From contig DASXCC010000102.1 in the NCBI GenBank assembly GCA_036491415.1, positions 1 through 22,702 on the forward strand: a stretch of DNA of 22,702 nt, given 5' to 3'. This document shows positions 14,038-21,192 of this stretch, piece after piece. Source of the stretch: JAICKN01 sp036491415 (GTDB lineage Bacteria; Acidobacteriota; Terriglobia; Terriglobales; Acidobacteriaceae). Positions within the stretch are counted from its first letter, which is position 1, and each line of letters opens with the position of its first letter. The position numbers and the translations under genes are program-made. Below the pieces are notes generated by a model, which was not told where the DNA came from, searched no databases, and worked only from the letters and a program-made list of their open reading frames with translations.

Positions 14038-14200
14038 GTTAGCCGGAAACGGTGCGTAGAGCGGGATTGACAGGGACTGCCGCCCCTTGCGGACTCGCGC
14101 ACTATTCGATTCTTATTCCCCCGGCACTGGATGCGGGAACATTTCCTTGCTGCATCACGTAATACTGAGAGCGCAGCTCTGCGCTCAAGGAAAGTTCTCG

Positions 14201-14707
14201 ATGAAAATCAGTTTTGCTCGACCAAAAATCATGTTGCTCTTGCCTTTGCTCGCATTGTTAGTATGCCGCGCGGGCGCCCAGGCAGTTCCGGCCCTGGAGG
14301 ACATCAAGTCACAGGAGCAACTCAACCAGGCTGTGGCCGCGCTCGATACAGCGCTGTTCGATTCCTACAATACGTGCAATCTTGAGAAATTTGCCTCGTT
14401 CTTTACCGATGATGTGGAGTTTTACCACGACCAGGGCGGCGTGACTCTCGGCAAAGCAGCCTTGACCGACAGCATAAAGAAAAACATTTGCGGCAAGGTG
14501 ACCCGGGAGCTTGTCCCCGGAACAATGCAGGTGTACCACATGAAAGGATACGGTGCGGTTGAGATGGGAGTGCACCGCTTTCATCATCCCGGCCATGACG
14601 ATACGGAGCCGCTAGGCGAAGGAAAGTTCATCCACCTATGGCAATACAAAGACGGTGCCTGGAAGATCACGCGCGTCATCAGTTACGACCATCACGCGGT
14701 TAAATAA
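14201..14707 (+). CDS. Secreted NTF2-like (SnoaL/DUF4440 type) protein
   Basis: A 168-residue protein with a signal peptide at about residues 1-27 (IMLLLPLLALLVCRAGAQA). The remainder is a single NTF2-like fold: a first helix A-L-D-T-A-L-F-D-S-Y-N-T-C-N-L-E-K-F, F-F-T-D-D-V-E-F-Y-H-D (the usual pocket entrance), then H-L-W-Q-Y-K-D-G-A-W-K-I-T-R-V-I-S-Y at the end. This pattern matches DUF4440/SnoaL-like proteins, which may be small enzymes or ligand binders; no specific reaction can be given. The ATG at 14201 was chosen over an upstream in-frame start at 14087 because AAGGAAAG precedes it by six bases and it opens on the signal peptide. It is followed by its own terminator. Confidence 0.82.
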   Translation: MKISFARPKIMLLLPLLALLVCRAGAQAVPALEDIKSQEQLNQAVAALDTALFDSYNTCNLEKFASFFTDDVEFYHDQGGVTLGKAALTDSIKKNICGKVTRELVPGTMQVYHMKGYGAVEMGVHRFHHPGHDDTEPLGEGKFIHLWQYKDGAWKITRVISYDHHAVK

Positions 14708-14724
14708 TGTCTGAGACTAGCTGG

Positions 14725-14753
14725 AAGCCCTGCTCGCAAGAGTGGGGCTTTTT
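14725..14753 (+). terminator. Intrinsic terminator, near-copy of the groEL terminator
   Basis: AAGCCCTGCTC (14725-14735), loop GCAA, GAGTGGGGCTT (14740-14750) and T5. Eleven pairs form, two of them wobble. From CTCG to TTTTTAT it matches the groEL terminator at all but one base. Confidence 0.9.
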
Positions 14754-14802
14754 ATGATAATTGTTTGCCCACTCCCTCCAAGCTGGATGGCTCCAAGAAA
14801 AT

Positions 14803-15207
14803 ATGAAGCTTTTATTTCTTGTTTTGTTTATCGGTAGCCCGATTTTATTGTCTGCACAAGATATTCCACCCAAGAGTGCGCTGCACGTGTGTACAGGTAT
14901 TAGGCACACGTCACACTGCGCAACAGAACCGGTGGCAATTCCACAACAACAACTAGCACGTTCAAACGAAGTACTGAACTCACGTACGGGAGGCATAGTC
15001 ATCATTGACATGATTGTGGGAACTGATGGTCTCACCCACAATATTCATGTGAAGCAGTCACTCAACCCTGAGCTGGATGAAAAGGCAGTCGAACAAGTCA
15101 AACAATGGAAGTTCCAACCAGGCAAATGCAAGGGAGTACCGGTTCCCGTAGCGTTAAGTGTGATGGTCGAATTCCATATCAACAAATCTAAATCGGCGAA
15201 ACATTAG
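14803..15207 (+). CDS. Small secreted TonB C-terminal domain protein, paralogue of the one at 12752
   Basis: A 134-residue exported protein with a signal peptide (LLFLVLFIGSPILLSAQ) and one TonB_C-like domain: I-I-D-M-I-V-G-T-D-G, L-N-P-E-L-D-E-K-A-V-E-Q-V-K-Q-W-K-F-Q-P-G and a final V-M-V-E-F-H-I. Like the paralogue it has a pre-domain cysteine pair, here VC-x8-C, and lacks a TonB membrane anchor. The ATG at 14803 was chosen because it begins the signal peptide; an upstream TTG at 14761 lies right after the preceding terminator. It sits just downstream of a terminator that is nearly the same as the one two steps before the other paralogue, which suggests a shared origin. Function unknown; a periplasmic role is likely. 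Confidence 0.8.
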   Translation: MKLLFLVLFIGSPILLSAQDIPPKSALHVCTGIRHTSHCATEPVAIPQQQLARSNEVLNSRTGGIVIIDMIVGTDGLTHNIHVKQSLNPELDEKAVEQVKQWKFQPGKCKGVPVPVALSVMVEFHINKSKSAKH

Positions 15208-15280
15208 CAGATAAGCGAAAGCAGCGTCGTGCATTCACATGCGCGGGCGTCTCTGTCCGTGCGTATCGACGATGCGTTCA

Positions 15281-15302
15281 TCGGACAGCCGAGGGCGGCT
15301 GT
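15281..15302. repeat. REP-like palindrome
   Basis: GGACAGCCG, loop AGGG, CGGCTGTCC form a nine-pair perfect hairpin, followed by CTACGTG. This wording is a common dispersed element in acidobacterial and planctomycete genomes (from memory). Outer GTCCGTGCG (15253-15261) and other GTCC/GGAC words nearby look like a decayed further copy. It lies between the TonB_C gene and the FUSC-like gene. Confidence 0.6.
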
Positions 15303-15337
15303 CCCTACGTGAATCGCGATTCTCGTACAATCCATTT

Positions 15338-15823
15338 ATGGCAGAAGCGAACTGGACCAACATTACGCGGGAGCAGGCACTGGATGCGACGCGTACGGCA
15401 CTGGCGGCGTTTGTTTCTCTGCTTGCAGGGCGGGCGTTGAAGCTGCCGGAATTTTATTGGGCTCCGATTTCGACTTTAGTGATTATGCAGTCGACGGCGG
15501 GAACTCCTCTAAGCGTGGGATGGCAGCGGTTTGTGGGCACGGCGCTCGGAGTGACGGCGGGCGCGCTGGCGCTGACATATTTGGGGCCGGCGACGTGGGT
15601 GTTTGCCGCGGGAATATTTTTATTGGGACTGGTGTGCGCGTTATTGCGGGTGGGATCCGCATACCGGTTTGCGGGAATTGCCATGGCGATCGTGCTGTTA
15701 GTGCCGCATCCGCGGTCGGCGTGGGTAGTGGCGTGGCACCGGTTCGTTGATGTGTCGCTGGGGATCGCGGTGGCGTTGGTGATCCTGCAAGTGTGGCCGA
15801 AGCCAAAGGCGGCAGGGTCGTGA
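15338..15823 (+). CDS. FUSC-like small integral membrane protein
   Basis: A 161-residue protein with about five hydrophobic segments (near residues 20-32, 45-60, 72-92, 95-112 and 135-155). It resembles the membrane part of FUSC-family proteins (aromatic acid or fusaric acid exporter-like): R-T-A-L-A-A-F-V-S-L-L-A-G, the Y-W-A-P-I-S-T-L-V-I-M-Q block, then G-T-A-L-G-V-T-A-G-A and R-F-V-D-V-S-L-G-I-A-V-A near the end. It is short for the family and has no soluble domain, so it is either a single-unit member or a half protein. The ATG at 15338 was taken because the upstream extension to 15239 crosses a REP hairpin. The stop overlaps the next start by one base. Confidence 0.82.
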   Translation: MAEANWTNITREQALDATRTALAAFVSLLAGRALKLPEFYWAPISTLVIMQSTAGTPLSVGWQRFVGTALGVTAGALALTYLGPATWVFAAGIFLLGLVCALLRVGSAYRFAGIAMAIVLLVPHPRSAWVVAWHRFVDVSLGIAVALVILQVWPKPKAAGS

Positions 15824-16086
15824 TGGAAAGCGGTTCACGCCCTGGTTCGAATCCCAGTTCTTCGAATTCCAGTTCTTCGAGTTCCAGTTCAAAGAAAAGC
15901 GATGCGAATGAAGATGAAGCGCGCGCGGGATTGTGCGCGCGTTGCCAACATGTGCAGCGGGTCAAGTCAGATCGCGGATCGGATTTTTACCGCTGCGGTA
16001 AGGCGGCGAGTGATCCGCGATTTGCGAAATATCCGCGACTGCCCGTGTTGCAGTGCGCGGGGTATGAAGCAGTTGCCGGTGGCTAG
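15823..16086 (+). CDS. Small four-cysteine (zinc-ribbon-like) protein with serine-rich N-terminus
   Basis: An 87-residue protein beginning at the ATG that overlaps the FUSC-like stop (TGATG), so translation is probably coupled. Residues about 6-25 are almost all serine, encoded by 15-bp repeats. Then comes L-C-A-R-C-Q-H-V, a R-G-S-D-F-Y-R-C segment and L-Q-C-A-G-Y-E; the four cysteines could bind one zinc ion or be structural. I do not recognise a named family. The coupling suggests a role tied to the membrane protein, but this is inference. A GTG start at 15793 would add ten residues inside the FUSC-like gene. Confidence 0.65.
   Translation: MESGSRPGSNPSSSNSSSSSSSSKKSDANEDEARAGLCARCQHVQRVKSDRGSDFYRCGKAASDPRFAKYPRLPVLQCAGYEAVAGG
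15854..15890 (+). repeat. 15-bp tandem repeat in a serine-rich coding segment
   Basis: Two full units of CCAGTTCTTCGA(A/G)TT and a partial third. It encodes a run of serines and an asparagine in the four-cysteine protein. The unit length of 15 bp is shared with the repeats at 4821-4880 and 17032-17084, although the sequences are unrelated. Confidence 0.8.
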
Positions 16087-16182
16087 TTAGTCAGTCGTCA
16101 GTTTTCGGTTGACGGTTGTCGTTCTAAGTTGCTGGTTAATGATTCTTAATTGCTGGCTGGCGGCAGAAAATCGCGCACGAAA

Positions 16183-16518
16183 TTATTGAGCCGGCACTCC
16201 CATCGCAGGCGCTTGCAATTCAATCTGGATGCCGCCGACCCACTTCGCCATCAGGTTATAGAGGAGCGCGCCGACGGCGCCAGCGATGAAACCCAACAAT
16301 CCATAAAAAATTGGGATGAACAGAGCGAGAAGCACGATGCCGATTACGCCAAGAGCGGCGAGTGGATTGCTGTTATTGCCAGCTCCGGCCATTGCACCCA
16401 ATGCTCCCATCAATGCCGCGAGAAGAAAAAACGGAACGAAGATGAGGGCAATGCAGGCGTATACGCAGCCCATAATTTTTGCTACAGAGAAAACACCGAC
16501 GGATTTGATTGTCTGCAT
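16183..16518 (-). CDS. Small membrane protein, DUF3566-like
   Basis: A 111-residue protein on the minus strand. It begins MQTIKSVGVFSVAK, then has two long hydrophobic segments at about residues 20-45 and 57-90, separated by a Gly/Asn/Ala loop (GAGNNSNPLAAL). It ends with K-W-V-G-G-I-Q-I-E-L-Q. This layout resembles small DUF3566-type inner-membrane proteins of Acidobacteria, whose function is unknown. I took the ATG at 16518 because AAGGA lies eight bases before it on the minus strand; the reading frame extends upstream to 16623 but that part is not protein-like. It stands alone, divergent to the 16713 gene. Confidence 0.8.
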   Translation of the reverse strand: MQTIKSVGVFSVAKIMGCVYACIALIFVPFFLLAALMGALGAMAGAGNNSNPLAALGVIGIVLLALFIPIFYGLLGFIAGAVGALLYNLMAKWVGGIQIELQAPAMGVPAQ

Positions 16519-16712
16519 ACATTTTTCCTTTGCGGGGAATTCCCCTGCGATGCGCCAAGGCATTGTACAAAGAGGTGCTTGAAATAGCGACAGCCGCCGT
16601 TGCGGCTTTGCAAACCTATGCAAGCAGGAAGGTTAGAGATGAAAGAATCCGGTTATCCCGGCTAAAAGAAATTTATATTGGACGCGTTGGGCGACAAACA
16701 TTACCGTAGCTC

Positions 16713-16931
16713 ATGGAGACCACTCGGGTAGCAACGGCAGATACGCAATATATACGGGAAGAGGAACTGGAAATCTTAATCGCGAAATACACGCTGGAAT
16801 ACCTTCATCATTGGACGAATGAATTTGATGCGGCGCAACTGACCCAGTTCAAGCGCCTGTTTGATAACGCAGGAACGGCGGAAGCGCTGGTGAACTTGTT
16901 GAAGATCACGCGGCATTCGAAACCAAACTAA
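16713..16931 (+). CDS. Hypothetical small soluble protein, 72 aa
   Basis: I do not recognise this protein. It is hydrophilic and mostly helical: E-E-E-L-E-I-L-I-A-K-Y-T-L-E-Y-L-H-H-W-T and A-Q-L-T-Q-F-K-R-L-F-D. No signal peptide or metal-binding motif is seen. The ATG at 16713 lacks a clear ribosome site. The composition is plausible for a real protein and no opposing frame is better. The 194-base gap upstream, shared with the divergent membrane protein, contains no other gene that I can support. Confidence 0.5.
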   Translation: METTRVATADTQYIREEELEILIAKYTLEYLHHWTNEFDAAQLTQFKRLFDNAGTAEALVNLLKITRHSKPN

Positions 16932-16992
16932 TTTCGCGGGAACGCGGACAAATCAGGCGGGGCTTTGCTCATCTGATGGGCAGGAGATCAGA

Positions 16993-17253
16993 ATGAGCGC
17001 AGCGAAGAATAACGGGACGAAGAAGCCGGTTTCCAATTCATCGGTTCCAAATACATCGGCGCCAAATGCATCGGTTCCAAATACGAAAGACCAGTATGCC
17101 CATGAAGGGGCGGTCGAGCAGGATGCTCCCAACCAAAGCAGCAATACTTCCATGAACGGGCAGATGGGGCATCGGAACAAACCCGACGATCTCGACACGT
17201 TGGACACTGATTTCCCCGAGCCGGGGCAAAATCCAGAACACTCTGGCGAGTAA
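16993..17253 (+). CDS. Small disordered hydrophilic protein, 86 aa
   Basis: An 86-residue protein without hydrophobic segments or cysteines, rich in Asn, Ser, Pro, Asp and Glu, and probably intrinsically disordered. A 15-bp repeat encodes a S-V-P-N-T / S-A-P-N-A stretch at residues 14-31. The C-terminal part is acidic (DDLDTLDTDFPEPGQ). AGGAG lies six bases before the ATG at 16993, the best ribosome site in this neighbourhood, which supports expression. Function unknown. Confidence 0.6.
   Translation: MSAAKNNGTKKPVSNSSVPNTSAPNASVPNTKDQYAHEGAVEQDAPNQSSNTSMNGQMGHRNKPDDLDTLDTDFPEPGQNPEHSGE
17032..17084 (+). repeat. 15-bp tandem repeat (3.5 units) in a coding region
   Basis: Units at 17032-17046, 17047-17061 and 17062-17076 plus a partial fourth share the pattern CCAA(A/T)nCATCGG. 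They encode S-N-S-S-V, P-N-T-S-A, P-N-A-S-V and P-N-T-K in frame. Confidence 0.85.
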
Positions 17254-17271
17254 TTTTGCGCGTCATACAGT

Positions 17272-17300
17272 AGCCAATACATCCAATAGCCAATACATCC
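17272..17300. repeat. 16-bp direct repeat in the intergenic region
   Basis: AGCCAATACATCC occurs at 17272-17284 and again at 17288-17300. It lies between the disordered protein and the methyltransferase-like gene, just ahead of the latter's ATG. Confidence 0.7.
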
Positions 17301-17321
17301 CCAAAAAACTAGAATGCATTC

Positions 17322-17870
17322 ATGCCCGTTTATGGATATGCCATAGTTGGCATTGCCTGGTGGTTGTGGGTCATTCCTTTCTTCTTAGCACAAAAACAAA
17401 AACAGACTGCGAACGTGGTGGATCACCGGGCGCGATGGGGAATTATGCTGATGGCAATTTCCTATTCGCTTCTGTGGCAGGGGCATTTCTGGTTGCGTCC
17501 GCTGCCGGATTGGCGGTTGGCGCTGGGAGTTTTACTTTTTACGCTGGCGAATCTTCTTTCCTGGAGCGGCGCGCGTGCGTTGGGCAAGCAATGGAGATTC
17601 GATGCCGGACTCACCAGCGATCATGAATTGGTAAGATCCGGGCCGTATCGTTTTGTGCGGCATCCTATTTATGCTTCGATGTTCTGTATTCTGCTGGGAA
17701 CTGGGTTCATCATGACGTCGAAGTGGCTGCTGATTGCCGCGGTCGTGGTGTTCCTTGCGGGCGCAGAGATTCGCGTTCGCGTAGAAGACAAATTGCTGGG
17801 ATCGCACTTTGGCGAGGAGTTCCAGAACTACCAGCGCAGCGTGTCGGCGTATATTCCGTTTGTACGATGA
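17322..17870 (+). CDS. Isoprenylcysteine carboxyl methyltransferase-family membrane protein
   Basis: A 182-residue integral membrane protein with about four hydrophobic segments (near residues 5-22, 42-60, 66-84 and 118-150). The ICMT/PEMT signature is clear: L-V-R-S-G-P-Y-R-F-V-R-H-P-I-Y-A-S at about residues 103-119, where the R-H-P motif contacts the SAM cofactor, then E-I-R-V-R-V-E-D-K-L-L and F-G-E-E-F-Q-N-Y near the C-terminus. It is expected to be a SAM-dependent methyltransferase of the inner membrane; the acceptor in bacteria is usually unknown. The start is the first ATG. Its stop overlaps the GNAT start by four bases, so the two are probably translated together. Confidence 0.88.
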   Translation: MPVYGYAIVGIAWWLWVIPFFLAQKQKQTANVVDHRARWGIMLMAISYSLLWQGHFWLRPLPDWRLALGVLLFTLANLLSWSGARALGKQWRFDAGLTSDHELVRSGPYRFVRHPIYASMFCILLGTGFIMTSKWLLIAAVVVFLAGAEIRVRVEDKLLGSHFGEEFQNYQRSVSAYIPFVR

Positions 17871-18403
17871 GTGCGCATTCGGCGACAACGGAAGAAAATG
17901 CACAGAAAGTTGAAGTAATTCCCGCCGCAAAAGAGCACGAACCCGCTCTGGATGATCTGCTTCAGTTATACGCGCAAGACTTCCGTGAATTTCATGAGAT
18001 TCCGCTGGATGAAAATGGAAGATTCCATTACAATCCGCTACCTCTTTATTGGAGCGATCCCGCGCGACATGCGTTTCTGGTGAAAGTGGATGACTCGGTA
18101 GCCGGATTTATTTTTGTAAAAAGAGGGTCAGAAGTATCTGGCAATCAGGATGTTTGGGACATGGCCGAGTTCTTTGTCATGCGTGAATTCCGGAGACAAG
18201 GGATCGGGACGCAGATTGCACATGAAATCTGGCGAAGATTTCCTGGATCGTGGGAAGTTCGAGTGATGGAAGCAAACACCTTCGCAATGGAATTTTGGGT
18301 AAATGCGATCACGAGATTGATCGGCGAAGGTTATCTTTTAACTCCCTTCAGTAAAGATAGTGAGAGCTGGAAGCTTTTCTCGTTTGAATCTCAAAAGAAC
18401 TAA
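17867..18403 (+). CDS. GNAT-family N-acetyltransferase
   Basis: A 178-residue cytoplasmic acetyltransferase. The GNAT core is recognisable: the strand A-F-L-V-K-V-D-D-S-V-A-G-F-I-F-V near residue 64, then the acetyl-CoA pyrophosphate loop F-F-V-M-R-E-F-R-R-Q-G-I-G-T at about residues 103-116, followed by a helix and a C-terminal strand V-R-V-M-E-A-N-T-F-A-M-E-F-W. The substrate is not readable. ATG at 17867 overlaps the upstream stop as ATGA. An upstream in-frame start at 17723 would lie wholly inside the methyltransferase gene and is unlikely. Together with that gene it forms a two-gene unit that may modify a common target, though that is speculation. Confidence 0.88.
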   Translation: MSAHSATTEENAQKVEVIPAAKEHEPALDDLLQLYAQDFREFHEIPLDENGRFHYNPLPLYWSDPARHAFLVKVDDSVAGFIFVKRGSEVSGNQDVWDMAEFFVMREFRRQGIGTQIAHEIWRRFPGSWEVRVMEANTFAMEFWVNAITRLIGEGYLLTPFSKDSESWKLFSFESQKN

Positions 18404-18410
18404 TAAATAG

Positions 18411-18447
18411 TGTCCAGCTTTGGACAATGAACTTCCATTCATGGACA
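18411..18447 (+). promoter_or_regulatory. Triple TGTCCA/TGGACA element upstream of the permease
   Basis: TGTCCA (18411-18416), GCTT, TGGACA (18421-18426) form a small perfect palindrome, and TGGACA recurs at 18442-18447. It could be an operator or a weak hairpin after the GNAT gene. The rest of the 191-base gap up to 18594 shows only AAGGA, six bases before the permease ATG. Confidence 0.3.
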
Positions 18448-18594
18448 TCAGCTTTCTTTTCTCCCCATAAAATCGCGATAAATCAAAAGAAAGACGACTC
18501 CAACTTTGGCTGGTAGCTTGCAATCCAAGGATGTTTTGTCTTCTGTACGGCAGTCGTTACAAGACGGTCTTTCGCTCGTCTAACAAGGAACCCT

Positions 18595-21129
18595 ATGACT
18601 ACTTTTATGCAAGACGTTCGTTACGCCCTGCGGCAGTTGCGCAAAACGCCATCCTTCACCATCACCGTGTTGCTGACGCTTACACTGGGAATTGGCGCGA
18701 ATGCCGCAATCTTCACACTGGTGAACGCAGTCCTGCTCAAGAACCTTCCCGTTGCCGATCCGAACACCTTGGTACGGCTGGGCGATAACAACGATTGCTG
18801 CGTAAGTTCCGGAGTGCGCGACAATGGCGACTACACGCTCTTTTCCACCGATACGTATGAACAACTCAAGAAGAATGCGCCGGAGTTTGAAGAACTAGCG
18901 GCAATGCAAGCAGGCTTTGCATACCGCCCCATCATTGCGCGACGCGACGGAACGCAAGGTAATGCGCGATCTGTTATGGGTGAATTTGTTTCAGGAAATT
19001 ATTTCCGCACGTTTGGATTGCAACCCGGAGCCGGGCGTCTGTTCGTAGATGCGGATGACGTGCAGGGCGCGCCGATGACGGCGGTCATGAGCTTTGAGAC
19101 ATGGCAGCATGAGTTTGCAGGGGATGCCTCTGTAATCGGCAGCACTTTCTGGGTAAATACAAAAGCGGTAACGGTTGTGGGGATTGCTCCGAAAGGTTTT
19201 TATGGCGATCGTCTGTTGAGCACGCCACCGGATTTCTATTTGCCAATTGAGGCAATGCCAGTACTGGCCAATGTTCCCTACGTGCATGATCCGGATACAA
19301 ACTGGCTCTATATCATTGGACGCGTAAAACCGGGCGTTGCCATGCTTCCTCTTCAGGAGAAACTAAGCGCGCAGCTACGCCACGCTTTTGCAGGAAGCAA
19401 ACTTTTTTCGTCAGAACACGACAAGGCATTATTGGCAAAAACCCACATCCTGCTGACGCCGGGCGGTGCAGGCATTGAAAACATGCAGGAGCAATATTCG
19501 TCAGACTTGCGCTTATTAATGTGGGTCTCAGGGCTGGTGCTGTTGATTGCTTGTGCGAACGTCGCAAACCTTTTGCTTGTGCGAGGAATGGGACGGCGCG
19601 CTGAGATGTCCGTACGCACTGCACTAGGAGCCATGCGAAGAAGGATTGTCCGTCAACTGTTGACGGAGAGTGTCCTACTCGCTGGGCTTGGAGGAATTTT
19701 GGGATTGTTTGTCGCGTACGCGGGGACGCGGATGTTGCTTCTGCTTACATTTCCGGGAGCGCAAAATGTTCCGATTTCGCCGGCTCCGTCTTCGACGGTC
19801 ATTGGATTTGCATTCGGGCTGTCGCTGTTGACGGGAATCCTATTCGGCGTTGCGCCTGCATTGATTGCTGCCAAGGCAAAGCCTGTGGATGCTCTTCGAA
19901 GCGGCTCAAGAACCACGGCATCGGGGGCTTCCCTACTACAGCGCGGGCTGGTAGTGCTTCAAGCGGCGTTGTCACTTGTATTGCTTGTTGGAGCCGGGCT
20001 GTTCTCGCAAAGCCTGAACAAACTTCAAAACACAGACATGAAGCTCGACACGACAAACCGCTACATTTTGCATATTAATCCGCAGGCCGCAGGATACTCG
20101 CAAACGCAAGTGGAGGCGCTCTATCGCACGATGGAGCAACGATTCCATGCGTTACCGGGAATCGTGAAGGTTGGTATTGCCACGTACACGGCGATGGAGG
20201 ATGACAACTGGAGCAACGGCGTTCAAATAATGGGACAGCCGGATTTAAACCTCGGGGCCTCATTTGTAAAAGCAAATGCGGAGTACTTTGATTCCGTAGG
20301 GACGCATGTGGTGATGGGACGTGGAATCGGCCTTCAGGATACTTCGGCGGCTACGCCAGTAGCCGTGGTAAATAAAGCATTCGTGAAGACTTTCTTTAAA
20401 GACCGCGATCCGATTGGGGCACATTTTGGATCGCCGGGGCCGGATTCAACATCGGACTTCCAGATTGTTGGCGTAGTTGAAGACACGGCCTACGAAAGCG
20501 TGCGCTGGAAAAACCATGAAATGTATTTCGTACCCATGATGCAAAGACCACTGAGCATGAAGCTACCTATCGATAAAGATGAATCGCTTTATGCTGGTGC
20601 AATCGTGCTGCAAACCGACAAGCCAATGAATAATGTCGAAGCGTCGGCAAGGAGGACGTTGGCGGAAATCAATCCAAACTTGACTGTCGTAAAGTACGAA
20701 ACGTTCGAAGACCAAGTAGCTGACCGTTTTACCGATGACCGCATGATCGAGCGACTCACCATGCTGTTCGGTGCTCTAGCGCTTCTGTTAGCGGCAGTTG
20801 GATTGTATGGCGTGACCGCATATTCAGTTGTGCGGCGCACTTCAGAAATTGGCATTCGCATGGCGCTGGGGGCTGCGCGAGGCGGCGTGGTTGCCATGAT
20901 CATGCAGGGAGCGGTCATTCAAACCGGACTGGGACTGGCGATTGGCATTCCTGTAGCCCTGTTATGCGTGCGGTTTGTGAAATCGCAGCTTTATGAAATC
21001 TCCAGTGCTGATGCGAACGTGATGATCGGCGCGATTATAACGTTGGGAGTTGCAGCTTGCATTGCAGGAATCATTCCGGCGAGAAGAGCAGCGTCCACGG
21101 ATCCGGTGCAAGCGTTGCGGACGGAGTAA
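18595..21129 (+). CDS. ADOP-type duplicated permease (MacB/FtsX ABC permease family)
   Basis: An 844-residue inner-membrane protein of the acidobacterial duplicated orphan permease type. It has two MacB_PCD/FtsX halves. The N-terminus shows the hallmark D-V-R-Y-A-L-R-Q-L-R-K-T-P-S-F, then a first membrane segment and G-I-G-A-N-A-A-I-F. The first FtsX half includes E-M-S-V-R-T-A-L-G-A near residue 345. The second ends with E-I-G-I-R-M-A-L-G-A-A-R-G and P-A-R-R-A-A-S-T-D-P-V-Q-A-L-R. No ATPase partner is next to it, as usual for this family, and no PadR regulator lies beside it. Such proteins probably move substrates or couple to shared ATPases; the substrate is unknown. The start has AAGGA six bases upstream. 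Confidence 0.93.
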   Translation: MTTFMQDVRYALRQLRKTPSFTITVLLTLTLGIGANAAIFTLVNAVLLKNLPVADPNTLVRLGDNNDCCVSSGVRDNGDYTLFSTDTYEQLKKNAPEFEELAAMQAGFAYRPIIARRDGTQGNARSVMGEFVSGNYFRTFGLQPGAGRLFVDADDVQGAPMTAVMSFETWQHEFAGDASVIGSTFWVNTKAVTVVGIAPKGFYGDRLLSTPPDFYLPIEAMPVLANVPYVHDPDTNWLYIIGRVKPGVAMLPLQEKLSAQLRHAFAGSKLFSSEHDKALLAKTHILLTPGGAGIENMQEQYSSDLRLLMWVSGLVLLIACANVANLLLVRGMGRRAEMSVRTALGAMRRRIVRQLLTESVLLAGLGGILGLFVAYAGTRMLLLLTFPGAQNVPISPAPSSTVIGFAFGLSLLTGILFGVAPALIAAKAKPVDALRSGSRTTASGASLLQRGLVVLQAALSLVLLVGAGLFSQSLNKLQNTDMKLDTTNRYILHINPQAAGYSQTQVEALYRTMEQRFHALPGIVKVGIATYTAMEDDNWSNGVQIMGQPDLNLGASFVKANAEYFDSVGTHVVMGRGIGLQDTSAATPVAVVNKAFVKTFFKDRDPIGAHFGSPGPDSTSDFQIVGVVEDTAYESVRWKNHEMYFVPMMQRPLSMKLPIDKDESLYAGAIVLQTDKPMNNVEASARRTLAEINPNLTVVKYETFEDQVADRFTDDRMIERLTMLFGALALLLAAVGLYGVTAYSVVRRTSEIGIRMALGAARGGVVAMIMQGAVIQTGLGLAIGIPVALLCVRFVKSQLYEISSADANVMIGAIITLGVAACIAGIIPARRAASTDPVQALRTE

Positions 21130-21141
21130 GCTTCAGGCAGA

Positions 21142-21177
21142 AAAATCCTGGATGGTTCGCATCCGGGATTTTCTTTT
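21142..21177. terminator. Bidirectional intrinsic terminator between convergent genes
   Basis: AAAATCCTGGATG (21142-21154), loop GTTCG, CATCCGGGATTTT (21160-21172), then CTTTTT. Thirteen pairs, one wobble. On the minus strand the same hairpin is followed by T5, so it serves both the permease and the korAB transcript. Confidence 0.9.
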
Positions 21178-21192
21178 TGAGTTTAATAAGTC

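Noticed and set aside
14067..14095. Possible promoter with TTGACA before the NTF2-like gene
   Set aside because: A good -35 is present but no acceptable -10 lies at 16-18 bp.
13785..14102. 105-residue minus-strand ORF opposite the 132-aa hypothetical protein
   Set aside because: Less protein-like composition and no ribosome site; the plus-strand frame was preferred, with modest confidence.
15698..15892. Minus-strand ORF with N-W-N-S-K repeats
   Set aside because: It is the reverse reading of the 15-bp serine repeat and the FUSC-like gene.
16509..16709. 66-residue plus-strand ORF upstream of the 16713 gene
   Set aside because: It starts inside the minus-strand membrane protein gene and shows no recognisable features.
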